DNA of 21,010 nucleotides from Nemertoderma westbladi (Eukaryota; Xenacoelomorpha; Nemertodermatida; Nemertodermatidae): NCBI GenBank assembly GCA_032718475.1, contig JAUCBJ010002455.1, positions 1 through 21,010 of the forward strand, given 5' to 3'. The notes beneath the pieces are model-generated. The model did not search any database. It was not told the origin of the DNA and saw only the letters and a list, made by a program, of their open reading frames with translations. Shown here piece after piece: positions 1 to 8,821 of this stretch; the first letter of the stretch is position 1; each line of letters begins with the position of its first letter. The position numbers and the translations under genes were made by a program.

Positions 1-528
1 TTTAGCATAAGAAAGATAATACTAATTTTTTCTTTAATTTTTGTTGGTTAACTACACCTATCAGATTAACTCCTAAGCCACAGTTCAACATCTATATACT
101 GAGCGAAAAAATGAGCAAAACAAACTATAAGAATAAAGAGAAAAAGGAAGAAAGAAATGAAGTTGCGTTTTTTTATTTACTTTTAAGAATTTATTTTCAA
201 AAGTTTATGTTACTGGTAAACTTGAGAGTAAAATTTTTTTGAAAGAGTTTGTGAAGCTGGTTTTGGACTTACTATTTTTAATTGTAGCTGGTATTTCATT
301 CCAAATCAGGGGACCTTGAAAGCTGATGTCTGACTGTATGTATGCGATCCCTGCTTATAATACTTAGAATAATTAATTTGATCATTAAAATAATGTCAGA
401 ATGTTGCATTGTAATTAATTATGTAATAGCATGATATGTATGTACTGACTGCAGGATGCAGTTTTGATTTAAATACCGATATATACAGTATAGCAGCATG
501 GGTACACTTCGCACTTGGAGTTGTACTA
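1..528. other. AT-rich non-coding flank
   Basis: AT-rich sequence without a convincing coding region. The only open frame (436-639, 67 aa) runs into the palindromic array at 529-606 and has no recognisable motif, so I do not call it a gene. I see no RNA gene or transposon end here. Confidence 0.6.
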
Positions 529-606
529 AAGTCCAATATTGGACTTCGGAGTCCAAAATTGGACTTGAAGTCTAAAATTGGACTTGAAGTCCAATTTTTG
601 ACTTCT
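529..606. repeat. Short tandem array of a self-complementary motif (AGTCCAAAATTGGACT)
   Basis: About four units of 19-20 bp, each centred on the palindrome AGTCCAAAATTGGACT with small variants, joined by short TTCGG, TGA or TTGAA spacers. Two further degenerate units lie at about 709-737. Each unit is its own inverted repeat, so the array can pair in many registers. The origin is unknown; it could be part of an unrecognised MITE. Confidence 0.7.
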
Positions 607-1402
607 CACCGACTGTACATGTTCTTTACTACAAAATAAGAGTTTTAACCGTGCACGAGAAAATTTCACGGTGCACCACAAAGACAACCGACATTTACAG
701 TTTTGCGCATCCAATTTTGGACTTTAGGTCCAATTTTGTCTTTCCATCAGCACTATACTACTGTACTACACTGTAGGTACAGTACACTGCAGTAAAATGG
801 CAGAATGGGTAGCGTAGGCCTATTGTTTCTATTGAACAGCACATAGCAGCACTTAGCACTTTAAGTCCACAGTTGTCTTTCTGAATGAAATTTATCTTAT
901 TTACTCTTTGTTAATGTACGTACATACGTAAATAGACTGATAGATTTTAAAAACTAGAACTGTAACAATCTGTTGAAATGATTAAGATACCTTCCATGTC
1001 CTTCACGCAGTATGTGAGATACTGAAACAATCCATTGAAACGTTTAAGAGACCTTCGTGCAGCATGTCATACATACAGACAAACTCTATGGCTATGGCCC
1101 ATGACTTAGGGTTTAATTACTGCTTTAACTAGGGTTTGGGTTGGGCCGCCACTCTTGTAACCTGCGAGGCCCACGAGAGCCGTGATTAAAGTGGCGCGAT
1201 ATCACCCGTGAAGATAATCAAACTGAATATTGGGTGGTGAGTATTAGTGCGATTCAGTTACTTATAAGTTAGGCCTATACTGTAATCATAACATAACACA
1301 TCCAGACATCAATAAAACTGACAGCCTACGGTGCAACTGTGAACTGGATGGTTATACATTACTGCATTATACAACAATACCTACCGTACCGGTACTGCTG
1401 CA
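607..1402. other. Non-coding region; its 3' part is probably the LINE 5' UTR
   Basis: No coding region is visible. From about 1130 to 1250 the sequence becomes richer in G and C than the surroundings, and it leads into the ORF1 start at 1403, so at least the last few hundred bases are likely the LINE 5' untranslated region. I cannot locate the exact 5' end of the LINE or a target-site duplication. Confidence 0.45.
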
Positions 1403-2581
1403 ATGCCACCAAAGAACAAGCAACCACAGACGCGACTAAGCATGGCTGGGGCGGGGGCGGTACCTGGAGGGACAACCACCTCAGCACCAAGACCTAGCCT
1501 CGGCGGCAAAATAGATATGTCGAAACTACACAACTGCGATATCTGCAGTGCTCTGTTCGCGAATAAGAGCGACTACGACCTCCACTCATCATCTTGCCAC
1601 AACGACTCGGTAAATGTCAACTCCATGGACATTTGTCCACACTGTGACAAGAAAGTCGCAGGTAAGAACTGCCTTGGATGCGAAATCTGTGGACATTGGA
1701 TCCATGGATCGTGCCTGAAACTATCGAATACTGAGGTATCCACCTTAGCCAAATGCGTAAACTGTAAAATCCTGTGCAATAAGTGTGAGGGAAGAGGTAG
1801 ATTGGTAGTCCAGTCCTACGATTCCCCGGGAACCCCGGCCACATCGCTTTCTGACAAAATTGAAATGTTGAGTGACAGTTTAACGCTTAGGCTGTCTACT
1901 CTATCAACGGAAATTTTGGAACTCAGAACTGAGCTAGATGGGGACGAAGATGTACACGTATCCTCGCGATGGAATGTGCAACGCGGAAAAGGAAAGCCCA
2001 GGCATTCTTCCGATCCCAGTACACCAATTTCCAGAGCTGTGGATAAGTCCATAAAAGATGTTTTCCAAAAAGAACAGCTAAAGAAAGAGATCATTATTTC
2101 ACGACTGAAGGAAGATAACGAGGTGTCTGTTAAAGATTCGGTGCTTCAGCTCTGCGAGTTGGCCGGGGTTGACAAGTCTTCGGTGGTCGAAGTGTCCCGA
2201 CTGGGACGTCTTGGGAACCATGACCGTCTCGTAAAAGTCTCGTTCAACAGCGAACAGGGGGCCCGCACCTTTCATAAGAATGTGACTGCAAATGTATCAT
2301 CATCAGACTTATGTAAAAAGATCCGCGTTCGCCCGAGTCTATCAGCGGAACAGCGCTCGCGTATCAAAGATAGAAATAAAGAGGTTTATGACCTTAATAA
2401 AGCTGCAAAATCTGAAGATGATCATTCCGAAAGCTACAGCCTAAGGTCCGACGGTTCAGTGTGGAAATTCGTTAAACACTCTGATGGTAAATGGAAACGC
2501 GATAAAACGTGGACCCATGTACCAGTCTCGGACCCTACCAACAATCCATCGGAGGCCTCACCGCCCTCGGAAAACCAATAG
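1403..2581 (+). CDS. LINE ORF1 protein (CR1-like, zinc fingers plus RNA-binding-like region)
   Basis: A complete 392-aa ORF1 of a non-LTR retrotransposon; such proteins bind element RNA and act as nucleic-acid chaperones. Residues about 43-66 (CDIC...H...CH) look like a C2H2-type finger. Residues about 75-130 carry paired CxxC/HxxC motifs in a PHD-like arrangement (ICPHC, CEICGHWIHGSC, CVNCKILCNKC). Residues about 150-180 are a leucine-heptad stretch, a likely coiled coil. Residues about 225-375 resemble the RRM plus C-terminal region of LINE ORF1 proteins, with VSRLGR, RLVKVSF, IRVRPSLS and LRSDGSVWKF. The N-terminus is rich in P, K and Q. The frame is unbroken, so this copy is young or was preserved. 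It overlaps ORF2 by 73 nt, as expected for a bicistronic LINE. The domain layout fits the CR1/L2 group; the exact clade is uncertain. Confidence 0.88.
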   Translation: MPPKNKQPQTRLSMAGAGAVPGGTTTSAPRPSLGGKIDMSKLHNCDICSALFANKSDYDLHSSSCHNDSVNVNSMDICPHCDKKVAGKNCLGCEICGHWIHGSCLKLSNTEVSTLAKCVNCKILCNKCEGRGRLVVQSYDSPGTPATSLSDKIEMLSDSLTLRLSTLSTEILELRTELDGDEDVHVSSRWNVQRGKGKPRHSSDPSTPISRAVDKSIKDVFQKEQLKKEIIISRLKEDNEVSVKDSVLQLCELAGVDKSSVVEVSRLGRLGNHDRLVKVSFNSEQGARTFHKNVTANVSSSDLCKKIRVRPSLSAEQRSRIKDRNKEVYDLNKAAKSEDDHSESYSLRSDGSVWKFVKHSDGKWKRDKTWTHVPVSDPTNNPSEASPPSENQ

Positions 2582-3978
2582 GGGGAGAGAATCGCAAAAA
2601 AACACCAATCCTAAACTGCTGCTGCTTAAACGCCCGTTCGCTGAAAAATAAACTGTCAGATCTAGGAGTATTTCTCAAGGAGACTAGTTACGACATCATC
2701 GCGATTACAGAAACATGGATGAACGAGACTATACCCGATGCAATGATCACATCTAGCACAAACTTTAATATGTTTCGCAATGACCGGAAAACTAGGGATG
2801 GTGGCGGAGTCATAATTTTAGTTCGCGATCAATTTCGTTGTGTACGGGTAAACCTACCCAACACCTATAATGATGCCGAAGTGGTCGCCATCGATCTACT
2901 TGGAAAAGCGCCGTCCAGATTCGTGTGCGCCTACCGACCCCCATCGCGTTTACTGATTCCAGATAACAGCAGCTTACTATGCGATGCACTGTCTTTACTA
3001 TCGGATGTTAACTACCCCTGCGTTATCACTGGCGATTTCAATCTTCCTTTGTTCAACTGGAAGGAAAGTATCTACCCAAATACCGAACTTTATGAACGCG
3101 TCGCATCGCTGCTGTTAGAATCAAGTTTAACCCAGTTACAACATGAGCCTACCCGTGGCTCGAGTAATCTAGATTTGGTTTTCACTAGCAATGAACTATT
3201 TGTCGCAAATGTGCGCACATTCGAACCGTTTTCCATCAGTGACCACGCTGGAGTTTCGTTCAACATTCTGGCCCCAGCCCACAATCAGAGTCATGACAAA
3301 CCGGTTGGCTACTTTGACTTCAATAAGGGTGATTACGACGGGTTTAATGTATATGTACGGAACACTAACTGGAATGACCGGTTTCAGTTTTGTAATACAG
3401 TTAATGACTATTACTTAAATTTTAGTGATGTTTTAAAAGAAGGGATTAACCTGTTTGTACCGTTCAGAACACCAAAAAATACTAGTAAAAAAAGTTATCC
3501 AATTTATGTAAAACGTCTACATCGTGTCAAAAAGCTGCTGTGGAGACACCGCCACACAGCATCTGGTATGCGAGAATATAAGAATGCGGCGCAAGCCGCC
3601 TCTAAAGCGGCCTACCGGGCAACCTGCGAGAAAGAAACCAAAATATTGAATTCTGGTGACAGAAATCACATATTTAAGTACCTAAACTCGAAACGCAAAA
3701 ATAAATCCGGTGTTGGTCCGTTAAATTACAAGGGCGACACGATTGTAGACGATAAAATTAAAGCCAAAATTCTAAGTGAAGTTCTCTCCGAAAACTTCAC
3801 TGAAGATAATAACTCGGTTCCAATATTTACACGTAAAGTTGGTAACAATGTTAATTTGTCTAGTGTTGGTTTCAGCCCAGTTAATGTGTTAGTTATGCTA
3901 AATAAGCTCGCGTCTAAAAAGAGTAGGACCCCTGATGGATTGCCAGCAATTTTATTTGTTAAACTAGCGTGTTGTATA
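2509..3978 (+). pseudogene. LINE ORF2, 5' part: APE endonuclease and start of RT (interrupted)
   Basis: The first 490 codons of a LINE ORF2. Residues about 35-260 form an apurinic-like endonuclease, which nicks target DNA: LNAR with N41, ITETW with E68, GGGVIILVR, the GDFN motif (D176, N178), NLDLVF and the SDH motif (D245, H246). A basic linker follows, and at D476 the RT entry motif RTPDGLPAILF begins. The frame then enters the terminal repeat of a DNA transposon and stops at 3987. The start at 2509 lies inside ORF1 in the -1 frame relative to it; it is the first ATG, and a short leader precedes the endonuclease, so re-initiation or an internal start is likely. The rest of the ORF lies at 18885-20030 in the frame expected after removal of the insertion. 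Confidence 0.93.
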
Positions 3979-3989
3979 CCCAGGTAGCA
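3979..3989 (+). repeat. Left terminal inverted repeat
   Basis: CCCAGGTAGCA, an exact reverse complement of 18872-18882. Beyond 11 bp the ends diverge, sharing only ACGTTCA-like words rather than a continuous alignment. The adjoining TA at 3977-3978 is the target duplication. Confidence 0.92.
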
Positions 3990-3993
3990 CAAG

Positions 3994-4280
3994 TCGTTCA
4001 GTGTCTGAACGTGAACGTTCACATCGTTCAGATTTGAAGGCATTTAATGAACGAATTGGTTTTTGAGCCAGACACCGGGTTCAAATTTCCGTGTAATAGC
4101 ACTCAATTTTGAACTTGACACCTATAATTGACGTCTAATAGACGTTCAAATTATGTCAATATTTTAAAAACGTAAATAATACGTAAATGAAACGGTCCAA
4201 TACTCGTTCACACATAACATATTGTGAACGAAACGTTGTAATGACGTCTAAATAACGTTTAAGCAACTTTAAACATGCAA
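3994..4280. repeat. Left subterminal motif array (CGTTCA / GAACGT / GACGTCTAA)
   Basis: Within about 290 bp of the left end there are more than ten copies, in both orientations, of a short word based on ACGTTCA or its complement TGAACGT. There are also related GACGTCTAA, AACGTTT and ACGTAAAT words. Examples are at about 3995, 4007, 4013, 4024, 4048, 4131, 4142, 4205, 4223, 4241 and 4253. Dense short subterminal repeats like this are transposase or accessory-protein binding sites in CACTA elements; the same role here is inference. Confidence 0.75.
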
Positions 4281-5059
4281 ATAGTCGGCCAATCACTGCT
4301 TCTCTTCTTTATTGTTCGATTTAACTATCATTCATTATGTCACTCTGCTTATTACCTTTTCTGAGTGATGGAGGGATTTGCTCTCTAATTTTATTGTAGG
4401 CAATTTAAGCTACAGATAAGGATTAAAATTCAGCAATGAAATCCAACCTCTGTATACTGTTCAGTGTAAAAATAAGTAGTACAGTAGTAGTAACAGTAAG
4501 AAGTTATTAGGTAAAACTTCTGTAAAGAGTGCGCCCCGACCAATTGATTTGTAATTAATAATAATTTAGGATGTACTGTTGTAGTTGTAAGGTTAAGTAT
4601 AATTGTATTGTTCTGTATTTGCAATTGCAACCAATATTGACTTTCGATCGTCAATATTTAATTGACATTTAATATAAAAATAAATTAGAGGTAACAAGAA
4701 CGTATACAAATGACACGTATAACCAGTATAGACAATAAACATAAAATTATCAAATTATACTGTACATACTCTTTGTACATATATATAGTGTGAATAAAAT
4801 TTATAAATTTATAAAATATCAATTTATAGGGCCTATGTTATTTTTTTATAGATACATACAGTACGGTCACAATACAGTCATGGTACATACATAATGCAAT
4901 GTATACAGATACGTCCTGGGATGTCTTCCCCTGCCTACTGCCCTATGCATGATGTATGTGGTCAATTTATTGTTTTAATATTGAGCGAATAATAATAATA
5001 TATACATACAGTACTGGATGTATACAGTATACAGATACATACAGTAAGGTCGAAGTACA
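4281..5059. other. AT-rich interior of the transposon, no gene seen
   Basis: Strongly AT-rich sequence with scattered TACAGTA/GTACATA words. The only open frame of note (4430-4654, minus strand, 74 aa) is low complexity and has no recognisable domain. It may be the original left interior of the transposon. Confidence 0.5.
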
Positions 5060-5070
5060 GTACAGTCCTG

Positions 5071-5653
5071 TAAAACGAATTTAGATCCTGGAAGGCCTGA
5101 CTTTGATGAACTTAGATCTTTCCGAACTCAGGTCTTATGTATGCGAACGCAGATCCTATCTGGGTGAACTTAGATCCCAACTAGGTGAACTTAGATCCAA
5201 CTTTATGCTATTAAAAGCCTTTGTCAGTTTGGTACGGTAATCATCAGGCTAATCGCGAAGCGAACTTAGATCCCGCGTGTACTGCGCGCTTAAAATAGTT
5301 CAGTAGTTGCGATCCCGATCAGTGACTCACCAACAAATTACAATTTGCTATTTTATAGCTAATTTGTTGCAATGTATTATGGTGGCTAAGTTCGCTTCCC
5401 TTCAATCTTGATAATATTTACAGTAAAAAGGTCTGCTGGCCCGGCCCTATGGGAATGACATTTCACATTAACACAGCTACGGTACAGCAATATATATGCA
5501 AGGTGGGATCTAAGTTCGTATGTCTCTATGTTGAGGATCTAAGTTCGTATGGTAATGATCTAAGTTCGTATGGCAAGGATCTAAGTTCACCCAAGATCAA
5601 GATCTAAGTTTGTTCAGGATCTAAGGTGCTCTAGGATCTAAAGCCGGGGAACC
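5071..5653. mobile_element. Nested MITE-like element with opposed GAACTTAGATC arrays
   Basis: The left part (5076-5275) carries about six copies of GAACTTAGATCC or close variants. The right part (5386-5645) carries about eight copies of the reverse complement GGATCTAAGTTC. The arrays therefore face each other as an inverted pair. A weaker inverted pair, CAACAAATTA/TAATTTGTTG, sits near the centre (about 5332-5370). The 11-bp word GTACAGTCCTG lies directly outside both ends (5060-5070 and 5654-5664), a plausible target duplication, although GTACAGT alone is common here. There is no coding capacity, so it would depend on a transposase made elsewhere. Superfamily unknown. Confidence 0.7.
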
Positions 5654-5664
5654 GTACAGTCCTG

Positions 5665-6240
5665 GTTCATGTCAGAATGTACCGCAGTACCGGCAACCGG
5701 TACTGGTACACATACCTACATTGTTCTGTTGTTTGGTGTATAAATAAATCTAGGCGGTTCTGCATCGTTAAGTCCGCTAGGGGCGTTCAGGCATTAGATC
5801 CTGTGACGTTAGCCTAACTCCTGTCTGCCTGTGTCATACAGCTGTACAGCATTAGGTCAGTAGGTCCCGTATGCCTACAGGCTAACAGGCCTTTGATATG
5901 TAGCATATAGACGAGGCCTAACATTTACAGATTTAGATATGATATTATTATATATATATTAGATTTAGATATTTAGATTTAGGTATGGGTCTAGGCCAGA
6001 ATACAATGTCAATATATGATTTCCCCTGGAACCATAATGATCAATATGCAGATATGGATCCAGCGATCCAGGTTAAAATTACAGAATTAGGCCTAGCCCG
6101 TTATGAATACCTGAATATTGTAAAATGCTCTATGTATATCTGTAGGCTGGGAGGGCCTATATCAGTATATAGTATACTGATATCAGGATATAGGCAGATA
6201 TGTAGGCTATCTACAGATCTATATGCTATATTCTATTTCT
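5665..6240. other. Non-coding stretch, no gene seen
   Basis: A mixture of ACCGGTAC and AGGCCTA words and AT-rich runs of TTAGATATTTAGAT. A small near-perfect palindrome (ATATCAGTATA/TATACTGATAT around 6160-6185) is visible. The open frame 5985-6380 is low complexity, rich in Y, I and S from AGGCCTATA-type repeats, and is not credible as a gene. Confidence 0.5.
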
Positions 6241-6478
6241 ATATACCAGTAGGCCTATACAGATATAGCCCTGTAGCCAGCAGTCGGGGAGATGTTCAAA
6301 TTTCAACTGAGTTGAAATTTAAATTCTATTTTTTTATTACCGTACCGCTACCGGTACCTGCAGACCGGTATATAATGTAATACCTGAATACCCTGATACC
6401 AGTAATGGCAGAATGGCTTCAAACTCGATATTTAAGTACCGGCAGACCGGTATTTCCAAACATACCGGTACCGTAATT

Positions 6479-6512
6479 GGGGGTGAAATTGAAACAGGGG
6501 GTGACTTTGAAC
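6479..6512 (+). repeat. Two tandem copies of a GGGGGTGAAATTGAAC-type motif
   Basis: GGGGGTGAAATTGAA at 6479-6493 is followed at once by GGGGGTGACTTTGAAC at 6497-6512. The same motif recurs at 6875-6888 (same orientation), at 12617-12631, 12695-12708 and 12887-12902 (inverted), and at 12717-12730 (same orientation). It looks like a transposon end or transposase-binding repeat of the nested block. Confidence 0.65.
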
Positions 6513-6950
6513 ACATTTTTATTCCGGAACATATTTTCAATTTTCATCAACTTAATAATTATTTTGTGCCACAAAAATTCTCAAAATACAAAGTATAATA
6601 ATAACTTACATGGGAAGTATATTCACTTTATCATTACTATTATTGATGAGTTAGCTATAATCAAATAAAAAATTTTGAAATTGTCTCCTAAATTTATAGT
6701 GTGTTTACTTTAAGGTGGATAAACATGATTTGATATCGCTGCAGGGCAACACTCATTGTTAATGAAAAGTGTTATATATTGGCAAATTTTAGACACTAAT
6801 GCATATAATTTATCAGCATTATTGCTTTTTATTTTTTGAAAATATAAAAAAGGAACACATTTTTGTTGGGGTTAGGATGAAATTGAACAAAATTATTATT
6901 ACAATTATTTATTATTGTATGGCTATTATTAAATATTGTTAAAGTTAATC
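6513..6950. other. AT-rich, no gene seen
   Basis: AT-rich sequence between the motif pair at 6479 and the inverted arm at 6951. It contains one GGATGAAATTGAAC motif (6875-6888) and nothing recognisable as coding or RNA. Confidence 0.5.
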
Positions 6951-6960
6951 GGTCAGCCTA

Positions 6961-7165
6961 AACACCCAACTACACCCAACTTTCACCCAACTACACCCAA
7001 CTACACCCAACTTTCACCCAACTACACCCAACTACACCCAACTTTCACCCAACTACACCCAACTACACCCAACTACACCCAACTTTCACCCAACTACACC
7101 CAACTTTCAGCCAACTACACCCACACAGTTCCACCCCACTACACCCAACTTCCACTGCACTTCCA
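6961..7165 (+). repeat. CCAACTACACCCAACTTTCA minisatellite, array 1
   Basis: Tandem 10-11 bp units CACCCAACTA and CACCCAACTTT, alternating irregularly and decaying toward the 3' end. The C-rich/G-rich strand bias and ACACCC units are telomere-like in composition only; the unit is not TTAGGG. The long open frame through it encodes only an NYTQLHPT repeat and is not a gene. Confidence 0.9.
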
Positions 7166-7381
7166 CTTCCACTCTGCATCCAACTTACACAAAACTATAC
7201 CTACTGTATGGCACCAAACTTCCACAAATTACAATATGTACAGTAACCAACTCTTCGAGGAATTGCTGAGATATGAGCTTTTAAATGTTTCATGTACTGT
7301 ATGTTGCCCCCACTGCTGAGCAATTATGAAAATAACAAACTAACGTTTTATATTTATTGCAGGTTGGTTCTAGAATAATTG

Positions 7382-7648
7382 ATGAATTTAGCAATAAATA
7401 AACAAAGGAGAGACGCAGAGACTATTGACGAACGATCCAAGCTAGAGTATAAAACTAAACTGGCGCTGTGGGATTGTGGTGAAAATGAAAACGGTATTGA
7501 TACACAGGAGGGTCACCGTCACAGCCTTAACGACGAAATCGCATTGGAAACTTCTGTTATGGGAATAGCAATGCAGATAATTCGTACAAAGTTAATGGAC
7601 ATAAGTTCTATATTATACAGTATGTTTAATGCAATTATAATAATGTAA
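7382..7648 (+). CDS. Small conserved ORF of unknown function, left-arm copy
   Basis: An open frame of about 88 aa if started at the ATG at 7382. The protein is charged and helical-looking, with RRDAETIDERSK, YKTKLALWDCGENENG and HRHSLNDEIA. I recognise no domain. Just upstream, TTTATTGCAG at about 7354-7363 resembles a 3' splice site, so it may be an exon rather than a whole gene. The inverted copy at 11476-11748 keeps the frame open despite substitutions and a whole-codon insertion (an extra leucine). This is compatible with past coding constraint, but the copies are so similar that recent duplication explains it equally well. Confidence 0.4.
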   Translation: MNLAINKQRRDAETIDERSKLEYKTKLALWDCGENENGIDTQEGHRHSLNDEIALETSVMGIAMQIIRTKLMDISSILYSMFNAIIIM

Positions 7649-7720
7649 TTATCCTTTATGTATCATAGAATACAAGAAAAAGAACTGTAACATTATTTTC
7701 AGCAGCTTTATTTTAATCTT

Positions 7721-7970
7721 GGGCCCATGTAAACACTTTCTGCCGTTATATATTTAACTTTGCAGTTGCCCCCATGTGAAGAATCCCAGGTTTTCATTAA
7801 AATCACAGGTTACAAAAGGGCTGAATCTAACCAAAACAATAAACGAAATTTAGCCGTATCAAAACGAAACGTATCAAAAAGATAAATTAAAAAAAATAAA
7901 AAATCTTCATACATAAAATTCCAATAAAATGTCGACCGAAAAGTGAAATCCTGGTATTATTCACATGGAC
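7721..7970 (+). mobile_element. ~250-bp MITE with CCCATGTGAAGAAT ends
   Basis: This segment is absent from the corresponding place in both other copies of the host repeat (around 11380-11400 inverted and 11160-11170 direct), which defines it as an insertion. It begins GGGCCCATGT, has an internal CCCATGTGAAGAATCCCAGG at 7771 and ends with the inverted form CCTGGTATTATTCACATGG (about 7950-7968). A related copy in the same orientation lies at 20833-20965. It is non-coding; the target duplication is short and unclear (perhaps CTT). Confidence 0.75.
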
Positions 7971-8043
7971 GAACTTTATGGCCTTTATATTAATTAATTT
8001 TTAACGAAACAACAGCAATAATTTTAGAACATTTTACATTTTT

Positions 8044-8402
8044 GATAAACTAAAAGGGGATCTGGTAAGATCTGTACAGGTCAAGGGAATTTCTGCAAGG
8101 AACTTATTATGATCTTCACATACAGGCGATGCCAGAATGGACAAGATCTCTACAGTATGAGAATCGATAAGATCGTTATACATTACAGATCTTACAGTAG
8201 TAGAAATAATAATTCATCACACTAGGGTAGAGAATTGCAGACGTTGATCAACGTAATCATATAGACGCGGCTTGTGGTCTCTAGTACATACTGTACAGTA
8301 TATGTACAGTAGGATATGACAATATTCAGCTTATTTTATTACAAACAACGAAATGGGAGAAGTGTATTTAATCTTTCAGACATTCCACCCATTCGAAAAT
8401 CC
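8044..8402. other. Non-coding stretch inside the inverted-repeat loop
   Basis: Contains several AAGATCTGTA/GATCTTACAG words and a TACTGTACAGTA cluster. No coding or RNA signal is seen. Confidence 0.45.
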
Positions 8403-8429
8403 TCACGTGATCAACATTGAGGTTTCCAA

Positions 8430-8821
8430 ACTAATGTGTGCATTGTACTTGACACAATGAACCCGGCGTAGCATTCTTGTGAATGTGCCATCCAGAGATT
8501 TGGTGTCCTCAGCAGTTAGAGCCCAGCATGGACTCCCGTAGAGGAGTACTGGAACTACTGCTGCTCTAAATAATCGGACCTTGAGTTTCCGATTAATTCT
8601 CGGTGACTTCCAAATCCTGGAAAGCCTATTCAAGGCTGCCCATGCCTTTCCCTTACGTATTCGAAGGTCCTCATCTGACTTCCGGATCCATGATCCCAGG
8701 TAACAGAAGTTGTCCACATTGTAAAAGCTTTTGTGGGATAACTGATTCGTTTGCCTTGCTGGCCAGTTCCCCCCCGGTCGCTAGAATACTCTAAAAGGGA
8801 TCTATAGGTAAAATAGTGCAA
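8430..8821 (-). pseudogene. Non-LTR retrotransposon RT C-terminal fragment (second LINE family)
   Basis: On the minus strand, 8403-8717 encodes VDNFCYLGSWI-like sequence (here MDNFCYLGSWI), then KAWAALNRLSRIWKS, RLFRAAVVPVLLYGSPCWAL and LDGTFTRMLRR. This is the conserved region just after the RT catalytic core in LINEs of the RTE/L2/jockey type. The preceding part continues in another frame (8630-8821, GGTGQQGKRISYP), so there is a frameshift. It lacks the catalytic FADD box here and is clearly dead. It differs from the CR1-like LINE at the edges of the window. Confidence 0.8.

Larger units (their letters stand above)
6951..8043 (+). repeat. Left arm of a large inverted repeat (partner 11333-12118)
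   Basis: Starting at GGTCAGCCTAA, this segment matches the reverse complement of 11333-12118 through a CCAACTACACCC minisatellite, a spacer, a small ORF and its 3' flank. Across the ORF the two arms differ at only a few bases and one 3-base indel. The left arm is longer because a ~250-bp MITE (7721-7970) sits in it. A third, disrupted copy in + orientation lies at about 10405-11190, so this is a dispersed repeat family rather than only a local palindrome. Confidence 0.85.

Noticed and set aside
4070-4092. T-arm-like CGGGTTCAAATTTCCG suggesting a tRNA
   Set aside because: No matching A-box, anticodon stem or acceptor stem upstream; it lies in the transposon subterminal array.
5985-6380. 131-aa ORF as a small gene
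   Set aside because: Composition follows AGGCCTATA and TATACC repeats; no domain, and it overlaps the end of the nested block.
6936-7319. Open frames rich in NYTQLHPT (also 10352-10790 and 11875-12224)
   Set aside because: They are translations of the CCAACTACACCC minisatellite, open in several frames because the repeat has no stops.
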